From Craspedostauros australis (Eukaryota; Bacillariophyta; Bacillariophyceae; Mastogloiales; Achnanthaceae), in NCBI GenBank assembly GCA_026770025.1, contig JAMXDE010000013.1, positions 868,001 through 932,000 on the forward strand: 64,000 bases of DNA, read 5' to 3'. Each line of letters opens with the position of its first letter. Position 1 is the first letter of the stretch. Shown here piece by piece: positions 22,436 to 32,800 of this stretch. The notes beneath the pieces were generated by a model. The model ran no database searches. It worked only from the letters and a program-made list of their open reading frames with translations, and had not been told where the DNA came from. The position numbers and the translations under genes were made by a program.

Positions 22436-24157
22436 ATGCGATTCGTGCCGCAGACAGCGTGCATCCTCATCCATCGATTGGGACAGCCTGGTTGTGGTCA
22501 CTTGAGTGGGCATCTGTTCCACACATCAGGAGCAGCACAGCTGAGGAGAGGAACAGTTGGTTCGTTGCTGTCGTCATCGGCTGCAGCAAGCCGGTTCCTT
22601 CCTCTCACTTCTGGCGTAATGTTCTCCAACCTCCCCTCACAATCGCAGCGTCACGATGATCTGCGCCGAATGATCTCGACGCAACTGTCGGCGCAGTCCA
22701 TGCCATTGTCATTGCCAATGTCGTCGCCGAGAACAACATCGCTTTCAATGTCGATCGCAAAGGACGATGCCAACCATTTGGAGTCCACTGACAAGAATGG
22801 ATCGGGACAGAAACACCACATCCATGTGATCATCCTGGTGCATGGTTGGCTTGGGAATGACAAGGAGATGGGGTACATCGAGGAGTCTTTGAAGGGGCTC
22901 GTTCCATCGATCCAACAAGATGTCACCAATCTAAATACCAAGACCAAAGCAACAGCGCAGCATCGATTTGTGATCCACAGCGCCAAATGCAACGTCGGCT
23001 GCACCACCGACGGCATCGAAGCTGGGGGGTTGAGGTTGGCGAAGGAAATCGATGATGTTGTGTCCGAAATCGTTGCGCATGAACAGCAACAGCGGCAACA
23101 ACAAAATGACCAAGGGAATGGCTGCGTCCCCTCCATTTCCGTATCGTTGATCGGTAACTCATTGGGTGGCCTATACGCACGATACGCCGTGGGACATGCC
23201 GTCTGTTTGGTATCATCGCACGAGAACGAGTCCAGTCACAACACCGCCCACGCAGCCAACGTCACACCCGCCATCTTCTGCACGACCGCCACACCTCATT
23301 TGGGCGTCAGCCGCAACACATGGATCCCGATTCCTCGCATGCTGGAGACGTTCATCGGCACCATGCTGCAACGCACAGGCCGCGATCTGTTCTGCCTCAG
23401 CGACGTCGTGCAGGATCTGTGCACGCAATCCCAATACACGCGCCCGCTGCGCCAATTCCGACATCGCATCGCGCACGCCAATGCGTTCCACACCGACTTT
23501 CAAGTTCCCACACCGACGGCGGCATTCTTGACGCGCGATGGCATGTCGTTGCAGCGGCGTGTAGATCCAGCTCGGGATATGCCACCGGAACACGTTGTGA
23601 CTGTGACGACGGGGCATGACGCGGAGGGTGGCAAGCAATCCAACGATGCGATGGCGCATTGGGCACGCGCTTTGGATGATCTGGGTTGGCAGAAAGGTGC
23701 GTGGCGAAAGAGCTGTGGACTCGCATGCGGACTCTGTTGTCTGTGCACTCGTCGGGTGTCTGTACATGCACCAAACGCGCTGCGCTGCGATGTGTATGGA
23801 TTGCTTTGTTTTCACATGATGCTCAATCTGCTCTCACCAACTTTCTCCATCGCATGGACTGCATATCCACGTCCAATCTCAGTGTTCTGGGACGTACGAC
23901 CACATCTGCCGTTCGGAGGAGATCGACGCGACAGCCTTCTGCAATCATCATCCCCACAGGAGATGACGTCAAGCCAGTTGCTGGAGATGGTCACGGAATC
24001 ATCGATGCTGCCGACGCTGCCGTTCGGACATACCGTCCTGGTCGCCAACTCGAAGAATGAATGGTATCGCGAATGGAATCGTGGCGGGCGACCGATCATG
24101 GATCATGTTGCACAGACCATGATGCGTGAATTGTTGTCCACGTCCAATGAAAACTGA
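22436..24157 (+). CDS. Putative serine esterase of the DUF676 (lipase-like) family
   Basis: An alpha/beta-hydrolase of 573 residues from the first ATG, or 512 from the ATG at 22619; the shorter form may be real because the extra N-terminus has no recognisable features. The core has the oxyanion-hole strand VIILVHGW (131-138), followed by a long variable region and the nucleophile elbow GNSLGG (240-245). After it comes a TPHLG motif, typical of DUF676 proteins such as yeast Rog1 and animal FAM135. Near the C-terminus a GRPIMDH motif provides a candidate catalytic His. There is no signal peptide; two or three moderately hydrophobic stretches around 440-480 could touch a membrane. Substrates of this family are mainly lipids; the exact one cannot be read from sequence. 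No intron is needed. Confidence 0.83.
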   Translation: MRFVPQTACILIHRLGQPGCGHLSGHLFHTSGAAQLRRGTVGSLLSSSAAASRFLPLTSGVMFSNLPSQSQRHDDLRRMISTQLSAQSMPLSLPMSSPRTTSLSMSIAKDDANHLESTDKNGSGQKHHIHVIILVHGWLGNDKEMGYIEESLKGLVPSIQQDVTNLNTKTKATAQHRFVIHSAKCNVGCTTDGIEAGGLRLAKEIDDVVSEIVAHEQQQRQQQNDQGNGCVPSISVSLIGNSLGGLYARYAVGHAVCLVSSHENESSHNTAHAANVTPAIFCTTATPHLGVSRNTWIPIPRMLETFIGTMLQRTGRDLFCLSDVVQDLCTQSQYTRPLRQFRHRIAHANAFHTDFQVPTPTAAFLTRDGMSLQRRVDPARDMPPEHVVTVTTGHDAEGGKQSNDAMAHWARALDDLGWQKGAWRKSCGLACGLCCLCTRRVSVHAPNALRCDVYGLLCFHMMLNLLSPTFSIAWTAYPRPISVFWDVRPHLPFGGDRRDSLLQSSSPQEMTSSQLLEMVTESSMLPTLPFGHTVLVANSKNEWYREWNRGGRPIMDHVAQTMMRELLSTSNEN

Positions 24158-24639
24158 AGCAAGCAAGCAACATGGATTCAGAGCAGTTGACGTTTGGGTA
24201 GAGCAGGCTATTGTAGTGTTTTGCATTGTTTGTGAGTAGTCAGCAGCTACCATATGCTGGAGATGGTACGACTGATACGTAGCGAAGCACTTGATGCGTT
24301 TGAATTAGTTTGTATGTCCGTATATGTATGTGCATGTATTTATTGTATAATATTACATAGAATAATATGTTGTCTGCCGGTTTACTATACGATTGGCCGG
24401 TTGGTTCGAACGATGTAGTGAAACGGGGTTGGATTCAAGCTCATCCAATGCAACTTGACTTGGTTTCACTTTGTCGAGGGAAGGTGGCGGCTGCTTTACG
24501 GATACTGTGATCCAGGTACATGGCGAAGTAGCGACAACGGTGAATGGTGACGATGGGGAACAGCGATGAGTGCCTGCGTGCAAGGATGGTGGGAGTAAGA
24601 ACATATCGTAGTATACGTAGAATGCATGCTCCACCATCA
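24158..24639. other. Convergent intergenic region, AT-rich
   Basis: It lies between the 3' ends of the esterase gene and the short minus-strand gene, so it should hold both polyadenylation sites. An AT-rich tract with many TGTA/TATT words at 24308-24370 is the most likely location. No gene is seen. Confidence 0.45.
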
Positions 24640-25221
24640 TCACAGAATCCCTTTGACGCTGCCATCCATGTCGATGCGGAACATCATAGTGACGCGACGT
24701 GAAGGTGGTTCCGGAGGTGTCTGCTCACGACAGCAGCGCTGCTGCGATTCTATCTTGTGCTGCGCAGGCAGTTGTTGTTCTGTGTCCTCGTGAGTGCCAT
24801 CACAGGAACTGCTGCTGCTTGTGCTGTCGTCGTCCCGCCATATCCCATCTTCGAACTCGTGGACGATCAATCCGTACGATTCGTTGGCCAGCACCATCGG
24901 CCCTTGCGGCATATACGGCAAAGGCGATCGCACAAGGGCGATGCTGTCATCGCCGCTCGTGTAGATGCTGTTGCAGTCGCTGTCTTGGCTCCGTTGCAGC
25001 ATCAAGGATGCTGGAGACGATGCGGACGACGACGACGACGATGCATCCGTCGTGGACTCCAGCAACGGTGGCTTGTCCATCGAGCCGCTGCGTTCCTGTT
25101 GCCTCTGTCTCTTGCGACGCTGCCGTCGCTCGTAGCCGCGTTCCTGCCGTTGTCTCGACGACTTCCTGCCTCCTTTCTCAAATGCCCAGCGCCGCACGGC
25201 CGATCCGAATAGCGTCGTCAT
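24640..25221 (-). CDS. Unknown protein, basic N-terminus and Ser-rich linkers
   Basis: A frame of 193 residues from an ATG. Residues of about 9-45 are strongly basic (many Arg, Gln and Lys), followed by Ser runs at about 61-70 and again near 134. Short ordered pieces follow, such as YGLIVHEFEDGIWRD near 115-130 and a C-terminal VTMMFRIDMDGSVKGIL. This mixture looks like a real small protein and not a shadow frame, but I know no family. An overlapping plus-strand frame covers almost the same span with Cys/Arg/Ala-rich, motif-free sequence, which I treat as the shadow. The basic block could be a nuclear targeting or nucleic-acid-binding tail; that is speculation. Confidence 0.45.
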   Translation of the reverse strand: MTTLFGSAVRRWAFEKGGRKSSRQRQERGYERRQRRKRQRQQERSGSMDKPPLLESTTDASSSSSSASSPASLMLQRSQDSDCNSIYTSGDDSIALVRSPLPYMPQGPMVLANESYGLIVHEFEDGIWRDDDSTSSSSSCDGTHEDTEQQLPAQHKIESQQRCCREQTPPEPPSRRVTMMFRIDMDGSVKGIL

Positions 25222-26664
25222 GATGCGGGTGCTGCAGAGTGTTCCAGTTTGAGCGTGATCTGCGTTCTGTCGAATTGGTCTTGTGGAGGGATCCGCTGCG
25301 CAATGAATGGAGTGCCAATGATGATGGGTGCTCTCTTTGTTAGGTATTCTATTATGACAGCGAAGAATGATGATGATGTAGTATATGAGTACGGCAGCAG
25401 TGTCGTACTGGTATCCTGTTCTGTTCTACTCTCCTCTGGGATGCTCGCGTCTACTTGTACTTGTGTAAGCCTTTCTCTTTGTCTCTCCTTGTGTCTTCTC
25501 TCCTTGTGTCTCCTTGTGTCTCCTTGTCTCTCCTTGTGTCTTCCTGTGTCTCCTTGTGTCTTCCTGTGTCTGTGTCAGCCTCTCTTTGCCGCCCTGCGGA
25601 TCGTCTTTTGAACTGTTGTGGTTTGATTTGAAGTGATTGTTCGATCAAGACAGACAAAGACAGAGACAGATCACTCACACAACGACCTACTCCACTCAAT
25701 GCTCACTCTTTCGGACTCGAAGAGTTGATGAGTATGGTGATGTCCGCCACGAGTCCGACACGGCACAAGCAATGGAGCACAATGGTATTGAGTGGGTGAA
25801 GGCCACGTGCTGTCCTTTCCACAGAATTTGGTTGCAACTAAACCCCAACAAGCCGTGTGGTGCCGTTGGATGGAGGTGACAACCACGAACACGACCGGTT
25901 GGAGTTGTGGTGAACTTCTCTTCACGGTTTTGCGAGTCTCCGCGTTAAATAACTCTATCGTGTTTGGAGTGTCCATACGCACATTTGAATTACTGCATCA
26001 CGTCCAATGATACAACCATGACCATGTGCATCGCGAAAAACGCGCCAAAACAGACCTCAAAGAGAATTCCTTGACAACTGTGACGTTGATGACTTGTCCG
26101 ACTTCAATCGCCGTTTTCTCATTTGATTCCATACCGGGATTTGCTAATCCGCGTTGGTGTAGAGCGGACTACAGGCACACACGCAGATTCAGACGTTTGG
26201 TCGATGCGACACAATGTGACAGACAACATGAATCCATACGTACATAGTACCAATCCTGAAGACCAACCAACTCTCGCAAGGTCGCGCAATGAATTGCTTG
26301 ATAAGAGATTCAGCGCGTACCATCATCTATGTATCAATTATTGTGGAGTGTCTGCATTTGCTGCTTGCAGAGCACAGGCGTCATGGATTACATCGGAGGT
26401 GGTGGTGGTGGCGGCGGCGGCGGTATCGACATGGGTGCGGACGATGGATGGGCGGGTATCGGTGGTGGCGGAGGAGGTGGCGGTGGAGCTCCAAATCCAC
26501 TGTGGTGGTTGACAGGGAGAATAGGAATCGAGGAAAAGAGTTGACATGATGTGAGAAAGGCAATGCATCCCTTGGGCGAATCTACAATTCGTCACAGACC
26601 AACAACAGAACAAAAATATTACGGAAAGCAACAGCACAGATCCAATCCAAGTCGCGCCTTCGTC
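25222..26664. other. 1.4-kb intergenic stretch with simple repeats
   Basis: It holds the 10-bp minisatellite at 25501-25570 and a GGT/GGC-rich tract near 26397-26490, but no supported gene. Open frames reading through the GGT tract as poly-Gly are low-complexity artefacts. Confidence 0.5.
25501..25570. repeat. 10-bp minisatellite TCCTTGTGTC
   Basis: Seven units in perfect 10-bp register, with small changes such as TTCCTGTGTC alternating in the last four. The preceding 30 bp are a degenerate continuation. It is strongly strand-asymmetric: pyrimidines dominate the plus strand. Confidence 0.9.
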
Positions 26665-27588
26665 TTACCTCGCTCCCATTGGCGGCGGCGGTGGTGGGGG
26701 TGGAGGCGGGGGCGGCATTCCAGGTCCTCCCATGGCAGCACCAGCCGATGGCATCGGCGGCGGCGGCGGCGGGATGCTTCCCTGCATCGGGCCACGGCCA
26801 CCCATCATCATCGGCGGTGGTGGGGGTGGTGGCGGGACACCACCACCGAAGCCTCCAGGTGCAGATCCAAACTGTCCCGCCGGACGTGGCTGGAACCTCG
26901 ATGTGGCACGTTGATCCTGCTGCTGGCGTTCCCTGCGTGCGGCCGCGAGCATCCTCTCGGCTCGGCTGCCATGTCGCTCCATCCTGGCGGCGGGTCGACC
27001 AGCATCGTCACCTCCCGACGACGTGTCCTTCTTGAAGGCGTACTGCACGACGATCTGGCGACTTCCCAAGTACTGCTCATTCATGCAATCGATGGCAGCA
27101 TCGGAGGCCTCGAAGGCATCGTAACTGACAAAGCCGAAGCCCTTGCTGGAGTTGGTCTGCTGATCGCGCATGATCTTGGGCGGCTTGATGAGGGTTCCGA
27201 ATGCCGAGAAGGTATCGTAGAGCAGCTGCTCGTCGACGTCTTTGGGATCGAGATTGCCGACGAAGAGGTTGGCGCCCACGTCGCGCGTGCTGGCCGCCGT
27301 TGATTTGCTGTTGAGCGAGCTCTTGGAGACCTTGAGCGGACGTCCGTAGAGCGGCACCATGTTGAGGATGGCGATGGCGTACTCCGCGTCGATGGTGTCG
27401 AGGAATTCGATGAAGCCGTAGCCGTTGTGCGTCTGCGTGACCTTGTCCTTGGGCATGTAGACGGACTTGACGCGTCCCACCTGCATGAACAGCTCCATCA
27501 GCAGATCTTCGGAACATGCCGGCTCCAGGTTGCCGGCGTAGACGGTCGCATCTTGGTTGCGGTGTTCCACGTTCGCCAGGCTCGCCAT
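26665..27588 (-). CDS. SF3B4: Splicing factor 3b subunit 4 (SF3B4/SAP49/Hsh49)
   Basis: 307 residues from the ATG at 27588; the frame extends further only through a GTG. Two RNA-recognition motifs lie in tandem. RRM1 (about 10-85) has RNP2 VYAGNL and RNP1 YGFIEF, and carries the family hallmark [12 protein letters not shown]2 (about 100-175) has LFVGNL and KGFGFVSY, with the LDPKDVDE(Q)[10 protein letters not shown] pattern of SF3B4. A Pro/Gly/Met-rich tail with long proline runs closes the protein, as in human SAP49. SF3B4 sits in the SF3b complex of U2 snRNP, contacts SF3B2 and binds pre-mRNA upstream of the branch site. The gene is intronless here and is divergent from the membrane-protein gene at 28250. 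The identification is firm. Confidence 0.96.
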   Translation of the reverse strand: MASLANVEHRNQDATVYAGNLEPACSEDLLMELFMQVGRVKSVYMPKDKVTQTHNGYGFIEFLDTIDAEYAIAILNMVPLYGRPLKVSKSSLNSKSTAASTRDVGANLFVGNLDPKDVDEQLLYDTFSAFGTLIKPPKIMRDQQTNSSKGFGFVSYDAFEASDAAIDCMNEQYLGSRQIVVQYAFKKDTSSGGDDAGRPAARMERHGSRAERMLAAARRERQQQDQRATSRFQPRPAGQFGSAPGGFGGGVPPPPPPPPMMMGGRGPMQGSIPPPPPPMPSAGAAMGGPGMPPPPPPPPPPPPMGAR

Positions 27589-28249
27589 GTTGGGTGTGTG
27601 CACTGTACGAGCACTGCTGTACTCTCTGGAGTTCTCTGGTATCAGCCGCCTTCGAATTGCTGGATGTCACACCTGATGCCGACCTCCGAGATGTTGATGA
27701 TGATGGCGCAAGTCAATTCTCCTTCGCTCCTCTCATGAATGATGATGGCCATGGTGGTGGCAGTGGTGATGTTGGTTGTTGTTGTCGCATGTTTTGTGTG
27801 TGGTTCGATTTCCGTTGTTTGTTGGTTGGTTTGGATTGAATGGAATGATCGTGTGACGTACGAACGTATTCAATGTTTCCGATAGCAGTGTGATCGACGC
27901 ATTCGGTTGTACGTCATAGATTTCGTCCTTGCGGTGTTCGACTTCCGTGTTGTATCGCGACATCAAAAGCGATACGAAGATCTCCAAAGAACCACAAAGA
28001 GAACTTCCGACGCGAACCGGACTGAAACGAAACGAAGATCGCAACATGACAAACACCACAACAGAGAGGCTGTGACAGAACAACACGCAATCAGTCGCAG
28101 ATTCCAGACAGATTCTCTGTTGGCGCAAGTCAAGAAGCGACACAATCACAATACCCTATCGCAACCACCCAGAGGTGCAACAAGTAAAAACCAACAACTA
28201 ACAAGTAACAAGTAACGACACCACAGACACCAGAAGCAGAAGCAGAAGC
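27589..28249. promoter_or_regulatory. Divergent promoter region shared by SF3B4 and the membrane-protein gene
   Basis: 661 bp between two start codons that point away from each other, so both promoters and both 5' leaders must lie here unless distant exons exist. I could not place a TATA box or initiator reliably. The last 60 bp before 28250 are rich in ACA, AGC and GAAGCA repeats, as expected of an unstructured 5' leader. Confidence 0.55.
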
Positions 28250-29431
28250 ATGTCAACGCAAACCCCGAACGCGCCTGGCGCCAACACCGCTGCGCCGCAA
28301 CGCACAGGACGCGACCCCAGCGGCTACCTGACCAACCCCCCATCCACGGTGGTGAAGGTGGTGAACACCGCACGCGACGACATCAACGGCCTGCTGGGCA
28401 TCGTGGTGTCCTACAACCTCGAGCGCCAGCGGTACCTCGTGCACATGACCAAGTCGCAGTCCACGATGGCCTTCAAGCCAGAGAACATCGCGCAAGGCAG
28501 CATGCGCGAGAAATACGTCTGCCAGTGGCAGCAGCTCAAGAACGACCCGCGCGTGCGCCAGAAGATGGCGCAGTACGTGCGCGAGATGCAGCACTTCGTG
28601 GCGCCCGCGCGCCTCTCGCACGTCATCATCGGCAGCGCCGTGCTCTTCCTCGTGCTGCTCTACTTCGTCGGCTTCTCAAAGACCATCATGGCCGTCTCCG
28701 TCATCGCCCTGCTGGCCGTCATTGCCGGACCCGACATTGCGGCCAAGAAACCGCCCGCGTTGATCGCGCAGAACTTCCCCAACCGCGCGCGCATCCGCAT
28801 CGAGGAGACGCTCCCGCCGTTGCGCGGCAAGCTATCCAACAATCTGGCGCTCGGCATCGTCCTCTTCATGGTCGTCATCACCATTTACAACCTATTCTTC
28901 ACGGGCGCGTCGTCCTCTTCTGCGGCGGCTGCTTCGGCGGGCGGATCCTTCGATTACGGCTCGTCCTATGCGACGCGCAAGCTCACCACCTCGGCGTCGA
29001 TGGAGGATTTCCAACCAGACATCTCCATCTTGAAGAAGTACTACGAAATGGGATTCCAGGATGCTGCGGCTGGCAAGGCCGGGGGAACTTCCATACCATC
29101 CGTCGCCAACATGGAAGCCGAATTGAAGGGACTCTTCGATCCTCAACCGTTGGAAGATGATCGCACGCTCGCATCGGATGACCCCATGATCTATGCCGCT
29201 GGACCGCCGCCATCATCATCGTCGTCGTGGTTCGACTCCAAGAACACATCCAGCATGACCAACGCCATGTCCATGTTCTACCTCTACCGCAACATTATGG
29301 ATCTGGGACGCGATTCATCGACGGGGTTTTTCAGCATCGCGCAGCTCGCAGCCAACATGCAGCATCTCGAGCTGTGGCGTCAAGGATTGTTGATCTTGTC
29401 CGCCTACAAGGTGCTGCGAATATTCTTTTAG
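28250..29431 (+). CDS. Membrane protein with N-terminal SH3-like barrel and three helices
   Basis: 393 residues from an ATG, single exon. Residues of about 32-80 match the small beta-barrel repeat found in many algal regulatory proteins: a strand VVKVVNT, then GLLGIVVSYNLERQRYLV and a closing MAFKPENI. A charged helical segment (85-118) leads into hydrophobic helices at about 122-141, 145-163 and 199-218. A Ser/Ala-rich loop and a soluble helical tail follow, with a short hydrophobic end at 375-393. The soluble barrel is probably cytosolic and the pair 122-163 a hairpin. I do not recognise a named family; its compact layout and strong GC3 bias indicate a real, well-expressed gene. Localisation and function are open. 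Confidence 0.82.
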   Translation: MSTQTPNAPGANTAAPQRTGRDPSGYLTNPPSTVVKVVNTARDDINGLLGIVVSYNLERQRYLVHMTKSQSTMAFKPENIAQGSMREKYVCQWQQLKNDPRVRQKMAQYVREMQHFVAPARLSHVIIGSAVLFLVLLYFVGFSKTIMAVSVIALLAVIAGPDIAAKKPPALIAQNFPNRARIRIEETLPPLRGKLSNNLALGIVLFMVVITIYNLFFTGASSSSAAAASAGGSFDYGSSYATRKLTTSASMEDFQPDISILKKYYEMGFQDAAAGKAGGTSIPSVANMEAELKGLFDPQPLEDDRTLASDDPMIYAAGPPPSSSSSWFDSKNTSSMTNAMSMFYLYRNIMDLGRDSSTGFFSIAQLAANMQHLELWRQGLLILSAYKVLRIFF

Positions 29432-29815
29432 TCGTTTGGCGCAGTGCAGGGATGGTAGCATTGGTGATGATAAAGGATCGCGCTGCGTGTATGTCACGAA
29501 TGGGAGGAAATCAAGCCAAGCGCAAGTCAAACGCAAGGCAAGACGATCACACACATCTCAAGTATGACATGGATATCCGCCAGAGGGAGACTGTCAGAGA
29601 TCAAGTCTACTACAATGTCCAATTACATACCATACGTGACTCAGAGTATTCAATTCAACTCGAGTATTTCATTCGACTACAGTAAGCCTTTGTGTTGTCA
29701 TGACAACCTTCCCATTCAAAGTGAACGCGCACGCGTGTCCGATGTTGCAGATCATCGCTGTTCAACATACCCACCAGTGTGGCGTCTCACATTGCTCCCG
29801 TGGAGCTTCCCATCA
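29432..29815. other. Convergent intergenic region
   Basis: 384 bp between the 3' ends of the membrane-protein gene and the two-exon surface-protein gene. No coding or repeat signal is seen. Confidence 0.45.
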
Positions 29816-32800
29816 TCACCACTCAATGCCAACCTCCAAATCAAAGGCAGCGCCAAGCGAATTCACGGCAATGTAGTACGTCACGGAGGACTTGGCAAAC
29901 CAGACCACGCGATGATGCGATCCGCACGATTTCCTATCGTCCGCACTCAGCTCCAAAAACGTCAACGCACCGCAATTCACGTAATCGTGGTCGATTGTGG
30001 TGTCATCCAGGATCGTGCGGAATCGCATGTGAGGTGAAGGGGGAGCATCGGACAAGTGTCGTGATCCGCCATCCGTCTCAAAGAGAGGCTCGGACACAGT
30101 ACCGTTGTTCCCCTCGTCTGGGCGTACTGGTTTCGGAGGTATGGTCTCCTCTTGTTCTGGTGGAATCTCATATACCCACACCCGCGTCTGCACGGTACTC
30201 TGAGTGTTGCATGTTGTGGCGTGCATTTCCTCACCGGTGCCTTCGACCTTGTACCATACTTGCAGTTCCCCAGTGCTTCTGGCTCCTTCAGGAGAGATGC
30301 CTACTTGGAATCCCCGCGCCCCCTCCGTCGAGCCTTGAATTCTCACCACCGGGCCCTCGGTTTGTGTCGGCGAGAGATCATCCGACGCGGTTAGATTCAA
30401 GGGAATCGCCCGCCTGCAGATGTCATTGTACGGCGCGATGAGGAAGTCGACGACACCGTAATCGTTGTCCACATCACGGCCGGACACGCGGATGAAGTAC
30501 AGCGCGCCTACTTCGGATGTCCAGCGGATGGATCTGCCTCTGGCCTGCGCTATCTTGTTGAAGTCATGATTGTCGCTCAGGATTACATCGCTGCAGTCCA
30601 TCTCCATGCCAATGGATTGAGCTGCACTCTTTTTGGTGGATCCCATCGCATCATCGTTAGTTTCGGTATCAGCAGGAGTGCAGGACAGCGATTTGCAGTC
30701 ATCGCCGCGGTACATCGTCAACTGCGTGTTGAATTGCGTATGGATGGAACAAGTGGATGCGATGAGGTCTCTGCCATTGCCAATGAAGGTGAACCACACA
30801 TCACGACCATTCGCTTGGTCCTTAGCAGGCGAGAGTGTCGATGGGCATGTTGGAAAATCCACAATCGTACCATCCGCCATCACATCCATGAAGCTGCGGG
30901 TTGCGCTGCGCGTTGTGACCGTTCTGTAATTGGTGTCAAGAGGGATTGGGCCTATGGCTGATCTGCATCCGTCGTTGACCGCCGCATTCTCAACTGTGAG
31001 GGTGAACGTTGGACGCAGTGCGGTCGTGTCGCTATCGGTATCCATCATCGTCGTTGTCATCTCTGTCGGTGCGTTCGTCTTCGCCTGTACATCGACTGCG
31101 TTGTCAACAGTGAACTTGACGACGACGAAGTACTCTTTATCGAACGCGCTCTTCCATGTCGCAGACATATGGTCGTTGCAGGGTGTGTAGATCAAGTCTT
31201 CTGGTCTTGGTGATGACATGCTTGCCGAAGTTATGTCCGTGAGCTGACGAAGGTCGCCGCAGGATGAGGTCTCGCCATCGTTGGCGAAAATGTAGATGGA
31301 GGTGGATGTGAGGGTGGGCAGCATGGATCCTGGATGACACGTGGACGCAGTCAACGCCTGGCCAGTTCCCTTGGTGGAGTACCAGAAGAGATATTCGTCG
31401 TGATTGTCAGAGGTTGTGTTGCTGTCATTGACGATGATCGGGATCATGGGTGGCATCTCCTTGACGGTCTTCATGGTTGGATGCACCACTCCGATCGTGG
31501 CAGTCCCATCCGTTGGGATTGGGGTCGCAGATTGGCAGGTCTGGTTCGCGGAAGCCTCGACCTCCTCCAATGTCAACGTGAACCAGGGATCGCCCAAGTA
31601 TGGTCGATCTTCCGATGGGTGGACTGTGCTTGTAGAATGAAGCAAAGCGAGACGACATGATGTGAGTGACAGTCGATTGAGACATACAGTGGATTGCCAA
31701 ATGACGGAGGCAGTTCTGCCAAGCTTCTTTGTCACAGCACGGCACACGCTACATGCAACGCAATCACATTCTCGCGCTCACCAATGAGTTTGTATTCGAC
31801 CCCTTCGTGCGCATACCACTCCACGACACTGCATCCATTATCCGAAGCTCCGTCGTTGTTGGCATCGATGCATTGCAGATCGTCGCAGTCGCCCGTCAGC
31901 ACGCTGATCTTGGTGTCAAAGACGGTGCCGGGATGACACGTCGAGGCACGTACGATGGCGCCTGTGCCGGTCGTGTTGAACCATGAGCCACGGTAGATGA
32001 AATAGTAGGAACCGCGCGTGTCGAGGAGGACGTCGTTGCCGCACGAGACGATGGGGTCGACCTCCTCCGGTCGCAGGGCAGGGATGAAGGCGGTGATGTT
32101 GGATCCGACGGGCAGGCCGGCGGCATCGATGCAGTTGATTAGGAATGGGCGTAGTTGGCGTGATGGAGGGTAGGTTGAGACGACGGAGAATGCAAAATCC
32201 CCCTCCATGTTGCCGACGCCCTTCACGAGGATGTGGTACGTGGTTCCGGCAGATGGGTACACGGTCGCGATTTCGGTGCCGCCGCCGATGCAATCCAAGT
32301 CATCGCAGCTGGAACCATGGAATACGGATATTTCCGGGACGAAGCCTTGCGTGATGGCATCCACCTTGAGGATTGTTGGATTGTTGGATGTTGGCGTTTC
32401 GACGAAAGTGAGCTTGAGCCAAACGCCGGGCGCTGTGGACGTGGCAAGCCCGCAGATGCTCATCTCCGATGGTTGAGCGAAGGCACCTTTCGTCGACGAC
32501 ACGGTCGTCTCCGTTGGAGAAACGACCAGAGCGTCTTCGCACTGCAGGTTGTTGGGCAGCTCGAAGAGCTTCATGGCGAAGGCGCCACGCGAAGAGCGGA
32601 AGCCATGGACGTAGATGTAGTAGGTGTCGTCGCCACCATCAGTGCCGAGCGTAAATGAGGCGCGGCTCTTGTCGGCACAACCCGGCCCTCCTTGATCGTT
32701 GCCTGCGACGCACCGCAAGCGATCGCAGCGATCGCCAGCGAAGATAGAGATTTGGGTGTCGTAGTTGGTCGCCTGCAGGGAGAAAGACTCGACAGAAGGT

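Noticed and set aside
24699-25223. 174-codon plus-strand frame opposite the small unknown gene
   Set aside because: Its product is Cys/Arg/Ala-rich without order, as expected of the complement of a Ser/Arg-rich coding strand.
26289-26549. Gly-rich short frames near the SF3B4 3' end
   Set aside because: They are translations of a GGT/GGC simple repeat.
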